NCBI RefSeq assembly: GCF_900543425.1 | Contig: NZ_UQRQ01000001.1 | Location: 1 to 64,000, forward strand | Origin: an uncultured Sanguibacteroides sp. | GTDB taxonomy: Bacteria; Bacteroidota; Bacteroidia; Bacteroidales; Marinifilaceae | Length of the DNA: 64,000 bases | Direction: 5' to 3' | Part shown: positions 9,191 through 19,263 of the stretch, piece after piece | How the letters are laid out: each line of letters opens with the position of its first letter | Position numbering within the stretch: position 1 is the first letter of the stretch | Notes under the pieces: model-generated | The model's input: only the letters and a program-made list of their open reading frames with translations | Database searches by the model: none | What the model was told of the DNA's origin: nothing | Made by a program: the position numbers and the translations under genes

Positions 9191-12100
9191 ATGAAAAAAA
9201 AGAAGTCAAACTTATTGATGATGGGGAAAAAGATAAGTAGGGTCTTATCTCTTTTTATCTTGCTTCAAGTGTTCGGGTTCGCTATTTGTCGGGCACAGTC
9301 TCCGACAGAGCCGAGGTTAACCGTGGAATTCGAGAAGGCGACGTTTATGCAGGTGTTGGATTACATAAAGGAAAACACCGATTACGATTACATGTGTAAT
9401 AATGAGGAAATGAAAAAAATTCCTTTGATTACGCATTCGTTTAAGAATACGCCGGTATCCGAAATACTCGAAGAGTGTTTAAAAAATACGGAATACACTT
9501 TCGTTATTACCCGGAATGTGATCGTTATTCAAAAAAGCCAGCCAAAAGCTGCTGCTTTGGAACGGATCACGATTCGTGGAAAGGTATTTGACGAGAAAGA
9601 TATTCCTCTGCCTGGAGCGACCGTTCTTGTGAAAGGGACTCGTTTGGGAGTAACTTCCGACGTGGATGGAAATTTTAGTTTACCTCTTCCCAAGATGGAT
9701 ACGATCCGTTTAATGGTGAGTTTTGTGGGAATGATTACCCGGGAAGTAACCGTTACTGATTTTCAAAAAGAGGTTATTGTTAAAATGGAACCAGAGGTAA
9801 AACAAGTGGAAGAAGTTATTGTTACCGGATACGGTAATATTCGGAGGTCTTCTTTTACGGGAAATGCGGTGAGTGTGACTCGTGAAGAGCTTTTGAAGGT
9901 TTCCAAGACAAATGCCATTGCCGCTTTACAGGTTTTCGATCCCTCTTTCCGGATCATAGATAATAATTTGTGGGGTTCGGACCCGAATGCACTGCCGGAA
10001 GTCCGACTTCGCGGACAAGCCAGTATCGGTGTGAAAGATCTGGATCGGAGCAGCGTATCCAAGTCCGTATTACGTAATAACCCGAATCTGCCTCTTTTCA
10101 TCATGGATGGATTTAAGGTATCGATCGAGCGTGTGTATGATATGGATCCGAACCGTATCGAGAGTATGACAATCTTGAAAGATGCGGCAGCCACGGCTCG
10201 GTACGGGGCAGAAGCTGCCAATGGTGTTGTTGTTATTACTACGTTGGCTCCTAAAGCCGGGGAGGTTCAGTTTACCTATAATATGACGGGTATTTTGGAG
10301 ATGCCTAATTTGCACGGTTATAACCTGATGAACGCCAAGGAAAAAGTCGAGGCCGAAAAAGCCGCAGGTTTGTATGATTTTACAGATCCTTCTTCTCGAG
10401 CCTTGTACAATGAAAAAATGAAACTTTTGGCCCGTGGCGTTGATACCTATTGGTTAAGTAAACCTTTGAGAAACAATTTCAACCATACTCATAGTTTGAC
10501 CGTAGAAGGCGGAACCAAAGAGATGAGGTATGGACTTAATTTTGCTTTTGACGATCAGAAGGGAGCCATGAAGGGGTCTTACAGACAGGGGCTCGATGCC
10601 TCTTTTGATTTCCGCTATTTGACGGAGAAGGTACAGGTCTCTAATGTAATCAGGTATGGTGTGGTAAAAAGCCATGAATCTCCTTATGGAAGCTTCTCCG
10701 ATTATACGACCTTATTACCCTATCTTGAATATAAGGATGCCGACGGAAAGTATTTGAAGTCGTTGAAAGATTTTGATTTACGTTCGGACAGTTTTAATCC
10801 GAATCCTCTGTACGAAGCAGAGATTGGAAACTATGACAAGTCGAAATACAATGAATTGACCGAACAATTCAGTATCAGATGGTATATCGTTCCGGAACTT
10901 CAGTTGGAAGGAATGTTACAGGTAAATCAGAGAAGGGACAGAAGAGATAAGTTCACCCACCCGGAGTCTTTGTATAGTGAGAGAGAAGCGGGTGATGACA
11001 TGTCTTTGCAGGGACAATTAAGTCGTTCCGATGGTGATGACGTTTCATGGCAAGGTCGTGTTTCTTTAACTTATAATGAGTTGGTGGGTAATCATAATAT
11101 AAATCTTGCCGCCGCTATGGATGTCTCGACTTCAAAGCTGGAGAATAGCGGGGCTTTCTATCGGGGATTCCCTTCCGGAGACTTTACCTCTATCAGTTTT
11201 GCCAAAGAGGTGGTGGATAAACCGACTTCAAGCGATGAAAAAAAGAGGAAACTTGGCTTTACGTTGATGCTGAATTATTCTTATAATGATATCTATTTGG
11301 GAGACGTTTCTGTTAAGATGGACGGTTCTTCCGAATATGGTTCTGATCGTCGTTTTGCTCCTTTCTGGGCATTTGGTGCCGGTATCAATATTCACAATTA
11401 TTCGTTTATGAAGAATTCCGTAATTTCTAAATTGAAAATTCGCGGATCATACGGAACCGAAGGATCTTTGAACTTCCCTTCATATGCGGCAATTCCGATG
11501 CATCAAATTGATATTTCGCGTTGGTATGCAACCGGTCCGGGTGCGTCTTTGATGGAGACGAGAGGAAACACGGACTTGGAGTGGCAAAAAACAAAACTGT
11601 TTGATGTCGGACTTGAATTGGGAATTTTGAATGACCTTATCTATATCAATCCTTCTTACTATATAAAGATTACCAATGGATTGGTGGATAATGTTACATT
11701 GCCTTCTTCAACCGGTTTTAGTACTTATATCAGTAATGTCGGTAAAACCGAAAATAAAGGTTTCGAGATTGAACTTAGAAGTAACGTCATTAATCGGCAG
11801 GATCTCTATTTGGCCGTATTTGCCAACTTAGCTCATACGACGAATAAGATTAAGAAGATTTCGGATGCATTGAAAGCTTATAATGATCAGGTAAACGAAT
11901 ACTATTCGGATGAAGATAACGATGTGACGCGTGTATTGACCAAATACGAAGAGGGGCAATCCACGACTGCCGTTTACGGAATGAAATCCCTGGGTATCGA
12001 TCCGGCAACGGGAAAGGAGCTCTATATTTATAAAGACGGAACCGTGGGTTATGACTGGAAGGCTACGGAGATGCGGGTTATCGGAGATAAAACACCGAAG

Positions 12101-12547
12101 GCAGACGGTTCGTTCGGTCTTAATTTCAGGTATAAAGGTTTCTCTTTGTTTACGGCCTTTACTTATAAGTTCGGGGGAGATTTTTACAATACTACTTTGA
12201 TATCAAAGGTTGAAAATGCCGATTTCAACAAGAATGTGGATAAGCGGGCTATGGAATTACGTTGGCAAAATCCGGGTGACATCACCATGTATAAGGATAT
12301 AAAAGATCGTGAAGTCGATACGAAACCTACTTCTCGTTTTATGCAACGTGATAATGAATTGAAATGGAATTCTTTGACATTGGAATATGATTTCTCGGGA
12401 GAAAAATTGCGGAAATTTGGTATCAATATGTTGCGATTCTCTGTTGGTACGACAGATATCTGGAGACTCACTACGGTGAAGACAGAGCGGGGAACAAATT
12501 ATCCTTACGCGAATTCAGTGAACTTCACTTTGAATATTGGTTTCTGA
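9191..12547 (+). CDS. SusC/RagA-family TonB-linked outer-membrane protein with STN domain
   Basis: Outer-membrane TonB-dependent transporter of 1118 aa. The signal peptide ends near residue 36 (FAICRAQ). An STN domain (about 42-110, LTVEFEKATFMQVLDYIKENT) for signalling to FecR follows. Next come a carboxypeptidase-regulatory-like domain (about 127-200, GKVFDEKDIPLPGATVLVKG), the plug (VEEVIVTGYG onward, with LFIMDGF and ILKDAAATARYGAEAANGVV) and the beta-barrel ending in the terminal Phe of FTLNIGF. It pairs with the SusD gene 24 bases downstream. In this family the pair imports glycans, peptides or other large ligands. The protease neighbours suggest a peptide or protein ligand here, which is inference. 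Confidence 0.95.
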   Translation: MKKKKSNLLMMGKKISRVLSLFILLQVFGFAICRAQSPTEPRLTVEFEKATFMQVLDYIKENTDYDYMCNNEEMKKIPLITHSFKNTPVSEILEECLKNTEYTFVITRNVIVIQKSQPKAAALERITIRGKVFDEKDIPLPGATVLVKGTRLGVTSDVDGNFSLPLPKMDTIRLMVSFVGMITREVTVTDFQKEVIVKMEPEVKQVEEVIVTGYGNIRRSSFTGNAVSVTREELLKVSKTNAIAALQVFDPSFRIIDNNLWGSDPNALPEVRLRGQASIGVKDLDRSSVSKSVLRNNPNLPLFIMDGFKVSIERVYDMDPNRIESMTILKDAAATARYGAEAANGVVVITTLAPKAGEVQFTYNMTGILEMPNLHGYNLMNAKEKVEAEKAAGLYDFTDPSSRALYNEKMKLLARGVDTYWLSKPLRNNFNHTHSLTVEGGTKEMRYGLNFAFDDQKGAMKGSYRQGLDASFDFRYLTEKVQVSNVIRYGVVKSHESPYGSFSDYTTLLPYLEYKDADGKYLKSLKDFDLRSDSFNPNPLYEAEIGNYDKSKYNELTEQFSIRWYIVPELQLEGMLQVNQRRDRRDKFTHPESLYSEREAGDDMSLQGQLSRSDGDDVSWQGRVSLTYNELVGNHNINLAAAMDVSTSKLENSGAFYRGFPSGDFTSISFAKEVVDKPTSSDEKKRKLGFTLMLNYSYNDIYLGDVSVKMDGSSEYGSDRRFAPFWAFGAGINIHNYSFMKNSVISKLKIRGSYGTEGSLNFPSYAAIPMHQIDISRWYATGPGASLMETRGNTDLEWQKTKLFDVGLELGILNDLIYINPSYYIKITNGLVDNVTLPSSTGFSTYISNVGKTENKGFEIELRSNVINRQDLYLAVFANLAHTTNKIKKISDALKAYNDQVNEYYSDEDNDVTRVLTKYEEGQSTTAVYGMKSLGIDPATGKELYIYKDGTVGYDWKATEMRVIGDKTPKADGSFGLNFRYKGFSLFTAFTYKFGGDFYNTTLISKVENADFNKNVDKRAMELRWQNPGDITMYKDIKDREVDTKPTSRFMQRDNELKWNSLTLEYDFSGEKLRKFGINMLRFSVGTTDIWRLTTVKTERGTNYPYANSVNFTLNIGF

Positions 12548-12571
12548 TCGATGGATTAAAAGTTGCAAAAT

Positions 12572-14059
12572 ATGAAAAGAGTAAAATATATATTGTTTTT
12601 TTTAAGTATCATCACCTTCATGTCATGTGAAGATTGGTTCGATGTAAAACCTGACAATCAGGTGAGTAGTGATGATCTATATTCGACTGGTACCGGCTAT
12701 CGGATGCAGTTGAATGGTATCTATATGGGTTTGTCCGAAACCTCTTTGTATGGAGAAAATCTAAGTTGGGGTTTTATGGATATTTTAGGACAGTACTATA
12801 CGGAAGTATGTTTGACGGAAGATCAAAAGGATATCAATAATTTCCTGTATCGAGGGAACGCTGTAAAAAGTATTGCCCAAGATATATGGAGTAGAATGTA
12901 TCATGTGATTGCCGATTGTAATGATTTGATAGATCATGTGTCCAAAGAGAGTGCCGCTACGTTTGAATTCGGAGAGATAGAGAAAGCCAAGATTCATGGG
13001 GAAGCTTTGGCCATGAGGGCGTTCGTGCACTTCGATTTATTACGTTTGTTTGCTCCTGCTAAAGATGACGGTAACAGGTACATTCCTTATGTGACCGATA
13101 TTAACAGTACGATAAATATGCCGTTAACCGTGAATCAAACGTTAGAAAGAATCGTGAATGATTTGAAAGAAGCCCAACCTCTATTGGTACAATGGGATTC
13201 TTCATATCGTATCGAGGACGACCAACCTGTTATGCGTATTCAAAAGGTTTTAGATGGTAATAGGTTCACGTTGTTTTGGAATGAATATGAAACGAAGGCT
13301 GTTTCTTTCTTTGAGAAACGACCGGGATATCGTATGCACTATGCTGCAGCAAGAGCTATTTTAGCCAGGGTTTATTCCTATATGGGATTACAAAAAGAGG
13401 CCTATGACGAGGCTTATGCCGTATGTAACCTGAAAGATCCGGAACAATGGTGGTCGACTCCGTTTGAATTTAATTATGAATGGGACATTGAAGGATCGAG
13501 TGAGTATGGAAATAAAAAACTCCTGGGTGATGTTATCATGGCATTATATAACGAAAAGAATGCGGATAATTTTAAACCTTACTTGAGTACGACTCCTCTT
13601 TATTACAGGAACCTGAATGGATTATTCAGCGGAGATGCTTTGGGTAGCGACGTGCGTTATCTCTATCTGACCATGAATTACCGGGACGGTGGACGTGTTT
13701 CCGTAAAGAACAGACAAGGTACTACCGACGTGGAAGCTATTCCGGTTATTCGTAAAGCCGAATTGTATTATATCATGGGAGAATATTTGGCATCGCACGG
13801 TGATGTGGAAGGTGCATGTGATTTGTTACGGGAGCTTAAAGAGCGTCGGAACGATATTACCCTTTGGCCGAATATAAACAGCGCCTCCGAATTCATGAAT
13901 TTTATGTTGATCGATGCCCGGAGAGAATTTATGGGCGAGGGGCAGTCTTTCTTCATGTATAAACGATTGAATCGTTCTTTGTGGGATGGTGCCAGTTCGA
14001 TAGACCTGACCGGAAGGAGCTATTTGCCGATTCCTGATAGTGAAAACGTATTATTATGA
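12572..14059 (+). CDS. RagB/SusD-family substrate-binding lipoprotein
   Basis: Surface lipoprotein that forms the lid over the SusC barrel. The start is taken at the ATG at 12572 (495 aa), since it opens directly into a lipoprotein signal peptide with lipobox FMSC, not at the TTG at 12563. SusD-like features follow: DVKPDNQVSSDDLYSTGTGY near the N-terminus, and the helical repeats GEALAMRAFVHFDLLRLFA and AARAILARVYSYMGLQKEAY. The C-terminus has RKAELYYIMGEYLA and DARREFMGEGQSFFMYKRL. The stop overlaps an upstream in-frame ATG of the next gene, so translation may be coupled. Confidence 0.95.
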   Translation: MKRVKYILFFLSIITFMSCEDWFDVKPDNQVSSDDLYSTGTGYRMQLNGIYMGLSETSLYGENLSWGFMDILGQYYTEVCLTEDQKDINNFLYRGNAVKSIAQDIWSRMYHVIADCNDLIDHVSKESAATFEFGEIEKAKIHGEALAMRAFVHFDLLRLFAPAKDDGNRYIPYVTDINSTINMPLTVNQTLERIVNDLKEAQPLLVQWDSSYRIEDDQPVMRIQKVLDGNRFTLFWNEYETKAVSFFEKRPGYRMHYAAARAILARVYSYMGLQKEAYDEAYAVCNLKDPEQWWSTPFEFNYEWDIEGSSEYGNKKLLGDVIMALYNEKNADNFKPYLSTTPLYYRNLNGLFSGDALGSDVRYLYLTMNYRDGGRVSVKNRQGTTDVEAIPVIRKAELYYIMGEYLASHGDVEGACDLLRELKERRNDITLWPNINSASEFMNFMLIDARREFMGEGQSFFMYKRLNRSLWDGASSIDLTGRSYLPIPDSENVLL

Positions 14060-14088
14060 CGTTAATTAATAAATTAAAATGTAGTATT

Positions 14089-14781
14089 ATGAGATATATA
14101 TTCATATTAACAATACTGTTTTCCGTTTTTTATTCATGTAGTGAAGATAAACTGGATACTTATGATGCGGAACGATATGTCTATTTTTCCAATACTTCCG
14201 CCGATAGTATTGTAGAATCATTTTTCTTCTATCCCGGGGTAAACAATAAAGAGGTAAAAATCGAACTTGGTTATGCCGGAAAAGAGATTGCGAGTAATTG
14301 TAATTATCGGATAGAAGTAGATCAGGATTTGACGACTGCAGCAGCAGGTGATTATGATTTCAGCAATGATCAAGTCTGGGAGGCAGGGAAGAATAAGGAT
14401 ACCCTCGTACTCACCTTAAACAAGACTCCCAATTTGGATAATAAACGCGTGCGTTTGGTTTTGAAAATTGTTGCAAGTAATGATTTTCACGTTGGTCCGC
14501 TTGCGAATACAAGGTTAGTCGTCAATTTTACCTCGATGGCCATTACGCCTACCTGGTGGGATGAGCGTGTTGTTTCTTCCTATTTGGGCAAATATACGGA
14601 GACCAAATATGCCGAGTTTATCAAGGCAACAGGTATAAGCAGCATGGAAGACATGAGTGCGGGCGACAAGAGGTATTATTCATTGAAGTTTAAATATTAC
14701 TTGATTAATATCAAAAATGAGACGGGTGTGCCGGTTATGGATGAAGGAAACGTGGAGATGACAGTTCCTGTTTTAGGTTAA
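14089..14781 (+). CDS. DUF4843-family lipoprotein
   Basis: Lipoprotein of 230 aa with signal MRYIFILTILFSVFYSC. The start at 14089 is preferred over the in-frame ATG at 14056, which overlaps the susD stop and would put 11 residues in front of the signal peptide. The mature part (AERYVYFSNTSADSIVESF, then DNKRVRLVLKIVASNDFHVG) resembles DUF4843 proteins, which regularly follow SusD in such operons and probably sit with the SusCD complex at the surface. Molecular function is not known. Confidence 0.8.
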   Translation: MRYIFILTILFSVFYSCSEDKLDTYDAERYVYFSNTSADSIVESFFFYPGVNNKEVKIELGYAGKEIASNCNYRIEVDQDLTTAAAGDYDFSNDQVWEAGKNKDTLVLTLNKTPNLDNKRVRLVLKIVASNDFHVGPLANTRLVVNFTSMAITPTWWDERVVSSYLGKYTETKYAEFIKATGISSMEDMSAGDKRYYSLKFKYYLINIKNETGVPVMDEGNVEMTVPVLG

Positions 14782-14798
14782 TTATAAAATGATATAGT

Positions 14799-16436
14799 AT
14801 GAAAATAAGAATATTATTAGTCTTATCCCTTTTTATTTTTCTTTATAGTTGTTATGAAGATAAAGGGAGTTATAACTATAAGGCCATCAATGAAGTTCAT
14901 ATAAAGAATTTTATAACGAATGAATTAGAGGACTACCCTGATGGATATATGATAGGTTCTACGGTGAAAGTTTCTCCTGAATTGTCGTTTGAATTGGATG
15001 AAGAGAATGTCCGTTTAGGCTTTCAGTGGGTTTTGTGCGGTGAAGTGGTTAGCAGGGAGAGAGATTTGGTATGGATTGCCGATACGGCCGGTATTTTTTC
15101 AGGAAGCGATTGCTATCTTATTATTCAGGATAGTGTAAGTGGTTTGGAATACCTGTCCGGTATATATTCTAATGATGCGAATGCCACGTTACAGTTATAC
15201 ATTCGTGCGGATGATTTGACAGGTGGATGGATGGTTGTAACCAAACGTAACGGAGAGTATGTGATCGATTATGTCAATGTCGACTATAGATACGATCCGA
15301 TAACAGATGAATATGTTCCTGTACCTTATTCTATCGAGAATGTTTTCGCGGAACGCAATCTCGGTTTGGAGTTGGGAGGAGAGATAAAGGATATCGAGTG
15401 TTTCTTCGTGGAGAACAGTTGGAGAACGGCTTGTCAGGTATTAATCCTGCAGGAGGGAGGAATCGGACCGGTATATGTTGACGGAGCGACTTTCCAGAAG
15501 AGTATATTCCTGGCTGAAGAATTTGTAGGAGGAAGCCTGCCTCAAGGTGTAAACTTTGTCAGAGCTTTTGATAAACCGAAGGGAAGTATTTTACTTACCG
15601 ACAACGGTCAGGTGTATTTGAAAAGAAAAGAGGATACCGAAGCTTACTTCACCGGAAGATTCCCGGATTATCCTGTCGCTATTGAAAAAGGAATGGATGC
15701 CGGTCCTTTCATGACTTATCGCTACGATGAGTTGGTTAACCTGACATTCGATAAGAAAAATAATCGTTTCCTGATGTTACAAGACCGTTTCGATTATTAC
15801 AGCGGAGCAGTTGACGGAGGAGTAATTTCTCAGGTATATCAAGCTCCGTCCGAGGAGTTCACTATGATGAATAACATGGGTGATGTGGAGATGCTTTATT
15901 ACGGAGGTTATAAAGACGGAGATGATCTGAGATTTATTACTCTATACAAAAATAACAATCCGGGAAAAGACGGAAAGTATTATTATATGATATTCAGGTA
16001 TTATGAGGATTGGCAGACAGGCCTTTGGGAGGTAATACCGTTGGTAGAGAAAGTTTTCCCGAGTAGCGAGCTGATAGACGGAAAGAACATATTTGCAATC
16101 TCTCCTAAAGATAAGCAGTATTTATTGTTCTCGGGAGGTGCTCAGCATGATAAATTGTACGGTTATATGTACGCCGGAGACGAAGGAGGAGTAGCCAATG
16201 CAAGATTGCTTTATGACTTTAAGGGAGCGACGATTAAGAATATCGAGGTAACCGGAGCATCGAGCCGGGGTGTGTATGCGGGAATTGGTTTGTCGAATGG
16301 GAAAGTGTGTGAAATAACCGTTTCAGCAGATGCCTTTATTAATGGAGTTACTGAAGATAATATTGATATTTATCCTCAGGATTTTGGAGATATTCAGTTT
16401 ATTAGAATGTTGAAGACGAGTAGTACTTCTTGGTAA
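14799..16436 (+). CDS. PKD-like family lipoprotein
   Basis: Lipoprotein of 545 aa with lipobox LYSC at residues 15-18. The N-terminal third (YEDKGSYNYKAINEVHI) is typical of the Bacteroidetes PKD-like family that sits beside SusD and DUF4843 genes. The rest is rich in beta-strand and aromatic residues and looks like a repeated beta-propeller-like fold, though I cannot define blades. It probably lies on the cell surface as an accessory binding protein of the SusCD complex. A terminator-like hairpin follows seven bases after the stop. Confidence 0.75.
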   Translation: MKIRILLVLSLFIFLYSCYEDKGSYNYKAINEVHIKNFITNELEDYPDGYMIGSTVKVSPELSFELDEENVRLGFQWVLCGEVVSRERDLVWIADTAGIFSGSDCYLIIQDSVSGLEYLSGIYSNDANATLQLYIRADDLTGGWMVVTKRNGEYVIDYVNVDYRYDPITDEYVPVPYSIENVFAERNLGLELGGEIKDIECFFVENSWRTACQVLILQEGGIGPVYVDGATFQKSIFLAEEFVGGSLPQGVNFVRAFDKPKGSILLTDNGQVYLKRKEDTEAYFTGRFPDYPVAIEKGMDAGPFMTYRYDELVNLTFDKKNNRFLMLQDRFDYYSGAVDGGVISQVYQAPSEEFTMMNNMGDVEMLYYGGYKDGDDLRFITLYKNNNPGKDGKYYYMIFRYYEDWQTGLWEVIPLVEKVFPSSELIDGKNIFAISPKDKQYLLFSGGAQHDKLYGYMYAGDEGGVANARLLYDFKGATIKNIEVTGASSRGVYAGIGLSNGKVCEITVSADAFINGVTEDNIDIYPQDFGDIQFIRMLKTSSTSW

Positions 16437-16442
16437 AAATAA

Positions 16443-16472
16443 GGGGAAGAGCTTTATGCTCTTTCCCTATTT
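16443..16472 (+). terminator. Terminator or attenuator before the protease genes
   Basis: GGGGAAGAGC and GCTCTTTCCC form a 10-bp stem with one G-T pair around a TTTAT loop, followed by a weak T-rich stretch (TATTTCC). It may partly separate the SusCD/lipoprotein genes from the protease cluster, lowering protease expression without fully ending the transcript. Confidence 0.6.
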
Positions 16473-16557
16473 CCATATTGGGTGTGTGTATGTTATGTGA
16501 ATCGATTTTCCGATAATAGGGTCGGAATTAACTGTTAAAATTATTAAACAAAAAAGT

Positions 16558-19188
16558 ATGAGGAACAAAACGATTTTTTTTCTGATCGTTGCATTTTTGC
16601 TGCCCGGTGTCGGAATGGCGGGTAGTAGGAAAGACAAAAAGACTAAAAAAGAGACTCCTTACCAACAGCTTTTTAAGGATAAAAAGTACGAGACGGTAAA
16701 GGGGGTGATTACTATTCACAAAATGGATGACAAGGTCTATTTTGAAATTCCTTTACATGTATTTGGGAGAGAGATGTTACTGGGATCCACGATCACGGAG
16801 ATTACCAGCAATTTATTCGGTAGTGTAGGAGAGAAACCTTTTGATCCGCTCCACGTGGTATTTGTAAAGGATGATTCGGCCACCGTCAGTTTGCGGGAGG
16901 TTAATTCCATTCAGACCACTAATACCGAGCGTTACAAAGGGTTGTTAAATGAAGGAAGTATGCCGGCAACCATGGAGAGTTTTGACGTGAAAGCCTATAC
17001 TCCGGACAGTTCTGCCGTTATTATAGATATGACGCGATTCCTGCTTAGTGATAAGGGGGAGTTAGATCCTTTTACTCCATGGAGCCCGATATTGATGATG
17101 AATCGGGATATGAAGATGGAAAAACAGTATAAAAATCAATTATCCTGCGTGGGAGAGATTAAATCTTTTGAAGATAATTTTAGTGTACAGTCTCTGTTGA
17201 CTTATGAGATGAGTGTGCGGGATAAATGGTTTTATTATTTATATAAGATGCCTTTCTCGGTCGTTATGACCCGTAGTTTTTTACTTTTACCGGAAACTCC
17301 GATGCGTCCTCGTTTGGCGGACCCGCGTATCGGTATTTTTGTCGGAGGAAAATATGCTTTTGACGAGGGAGAACAGACCAAAATTAATTATTATGCTACT
17401 CGTTGGAGATTAGAGCCTAAAGACAAAGAGGCTTACGAGAGGGGAGAATTGGTAGAGCCGGTTAAACCTATCGTTTTTTATGTGGATAACGCTTTTCCCG
17501 AGAAATGGAAAAAGTACGTGAAAAAAGGAGTGGAAGAGTGGCAGGCTGCTTTTGAGAAGATCGGTTTTAAAAATGCTATCGTGGCCAAAGATTTTCCTAC
17601 AGACGATCCGAGCTTTGATCCGGACAATCTGAAATATTCCTGTGTGCGTTATTCTCCGTCTCCGATAGCTAATGCTATGGGGCCTTCTTGGACTGACCCG
17701 AGAAGCGGGGAGATTATCCAAGCTAACATTTCGGTTTACCATAATTTGATTCAGCTGGTTCAGGATTGGCGTTTCTTGCAGACATCTGCAGCTGATCCTT
17801 CCGTCAGAAAAGTCGATATGGACGAAGAGACCTTGGGTGACTGCATCCGTTATGTTATCTCTCATGAGGTGGGACATACCTTGGGATTTATGCATAATAT
17901 GGCTGCTTCGGCTGCTATTCCGACGGACTCTTTGCGTTCTCCGTCTTTTACGCGACAATACGGCACGACTTATTCTATTATGGATTATGCCCGTAATAAT
18001 TACGTGGCTCAACCGGGTGATGCTGCCCGCGGCGTACGGATGACACCTCCCGTATTGGGACTTTACGATTATTATCTGATTCATTGGTTGTATACTCCTA
18101 TATATACGGCACAATCTTCAGAAGAGGAGGTACCCGTGTTGGACAGATGGATTTCCGAAAAATCGGGGGATCCTGTTTATCGTTACGGGAAACAACAAAT
18201 TTTAGCACATTACGATCCGAGTTCTTTTGAAGAAGACTTGGGGGAAGATCCGGTTAAGTCCGCTACTTACGGCGTACAAAATTTGAAGTATGTCTTAAAA
18301 CACCTGAATGAATGGACGGCTGCCGATGATAAGGATTTCAGTTTCCGGCAAAACATGTACAACGAGTTGTTGTATCAATATATCCGTTATATGAATCACG
18401 TGTTGGCCAATATTGGCGGAGTATACCTGAATGAACGTTATGACGGGGATGTACGTCCGAGTTTTGCCATTGTGGCGAAGGATAGACAAAAACAGGCCCT
18501 CCGTTTTATGCTTGAACAAGTAAGGGATATGGAATGGATCGACGATAAGGATTTTCAGGCACAGATGCCGATTATGGGAACCTTCGCGCAGACCATTCAG
18601 GATATCGTATTGCCCGTCGTTTTGAGGCGTGCTGAAATGGTGGGTTTCGGAACTAAATATACGGAAGAAGCTGTACCGTATACTCCCGAAGAGTATTTCA
18701 ATGATATTTATGAATTTGTTTTTGCTCCGACTAAAGCAGGTAAAGATTTAACCGGGGCGGAACGGAAACTTCAAATGGCTTTGTTATCGGAACTGATCAA
18801 AGGATCCGGTGCGACAAGTGCCCAATTGGGATCCGGTGGTGGCATGGGATTCCGGGATCAGAATCTGATAACCGTTCCGGAAGCAATCCTTGCGAAGAGT
18901 AGGGATGTTTATGGATTTACCGGGGAGTATGATTTAGGGTTGCTGCGAAATCGTTTCATGGTAAAAAATGAATTGCAGAATCGATTCGACGGTTCACAAG
19001 TGGGAATAAACGGATTCAGTTTCTGGGTTCAATTACCTATAGAGAACTATTCAATGGAACCTCTTTATTTGTCGACTTTGCAACAAACATTAAGTTTATT
19101 GAAAGCTAAAGCGAAAACAGGTTCAAAAGAGACCCGGCAACATTATGAGTTATTAATTCATAAGGTAGAACAGGCTTTAGGCAAATAA
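16558..19188 (+). CDS. Exported zinc metalloprotease (metzincin type), protease 1, active motif
   Basis: Zinc-dependent endopeptidase of 876 aa of the Bacteroidetes DUF5118-DUF5117-DUF4953 family. A Sec signal peptide (to about residue 22) is followed by a Lys-rich stretch and the N-terminal domains (YETVKGVITIHKMDDKVYFE). The catalytic motif HEVGHTLGFMH is at residues 436-446, giving three His ligands and the general base Glu. The downstream SIMDY provides the Met-turn expected of metzincins. It is the first of five tandem paralogues and follows the SusCD set. It probably acts in the periplasm or at the surface on the ligand handled by SusCD. Substrate is unknown. Confidence 0.9.
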   Translation: MRNKTIFFLIVAFLLPGVGMAGSRKDKKTKKETPYQQLFKDKKYETVKGVITIHKMDDKVYFEIPLHVFGREMLLGSTITEITSNLFGSVGEKPFDPLHVVFVKDDSATVSLREVNSIQTTNTERYKGLLNEGSMPATMESFDVKAYTPDSSAVIIDMTRFLLSDKGELDPFTPWSPILMMNRDMKMEKQYKNQLSCVGEIKSFEDNFSVQSLLTYEMSVRDKWFYYLYKMPFSVVMTRSFLLLPETPMRPRLADPRIGIFVGGKYAFDEGEQTKINYYATRWRLEPKDKEAYERGELVEPVKPIVFYVDNAFPEKWKKYVKKGVEEWQAAFEKIGFKNAIVAKDFPTDDPSFDPDNLKYSCVRYSPSPIANAMGPSWTDPRSGEIIQANISVYHNLIQLVQDWRFLQTSAADPSVRKVDMDEETLGDCIRYVISHEVGHTLGFMHNMAASAAIPTDSLRSPSFTRQYGTTYSIMDYARNNYVAQPGDAARGVRMTPPVLGLYDYYLIHWLYTPIYTAQSSEEEVPVLDRWISEKSGDPVYRYGKQQILAHYDPSSFEEDLGEDPVKSATYGVQNLKYVLKHLNEWTAADDKDFSFRQNMYNELLYQYIRYMNHVLANIGGVYLNERYDGDVRPSFAIVAKDRQKQALRFMLEQVRDMEWIDDKDFQAQMPIMGTFAQTIQDIVLPVVLRRAEMVGFGTKYTEEAVPYTPEEYFNDIYEFVFAPTKAGKDLTGAERKLQMALLSELIKGSGATSAQLGSGGGMGFRDQNLITVPEAILAKSRDVYGFTGEYDLGLLRNRFMVKNELQNRFDGSQVGINGFSFWVQLPIENYSMEPLYLSTLQQTLSLLKAKAKTGSKETRQHYELLIHKVEQALGK

Positions 19189-19263
19189 TCACCGAATAGA
19201 TTCAATAGAGTTTGATTTTTCGGATGAATGCGAAAAATAAAGTGAATAAAATAAGTAGAAATT

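Noticed and set aside
17410..18114. Minus-strand open frame of 234 codons inside protease 1, with similar ones inside the other proteases
   Set aside because: It is a shadow of a strongly conserved coding region. The composition is Arg/Ser/Ile-rich without known motifs, and it recurs only because the paralogues share codons.
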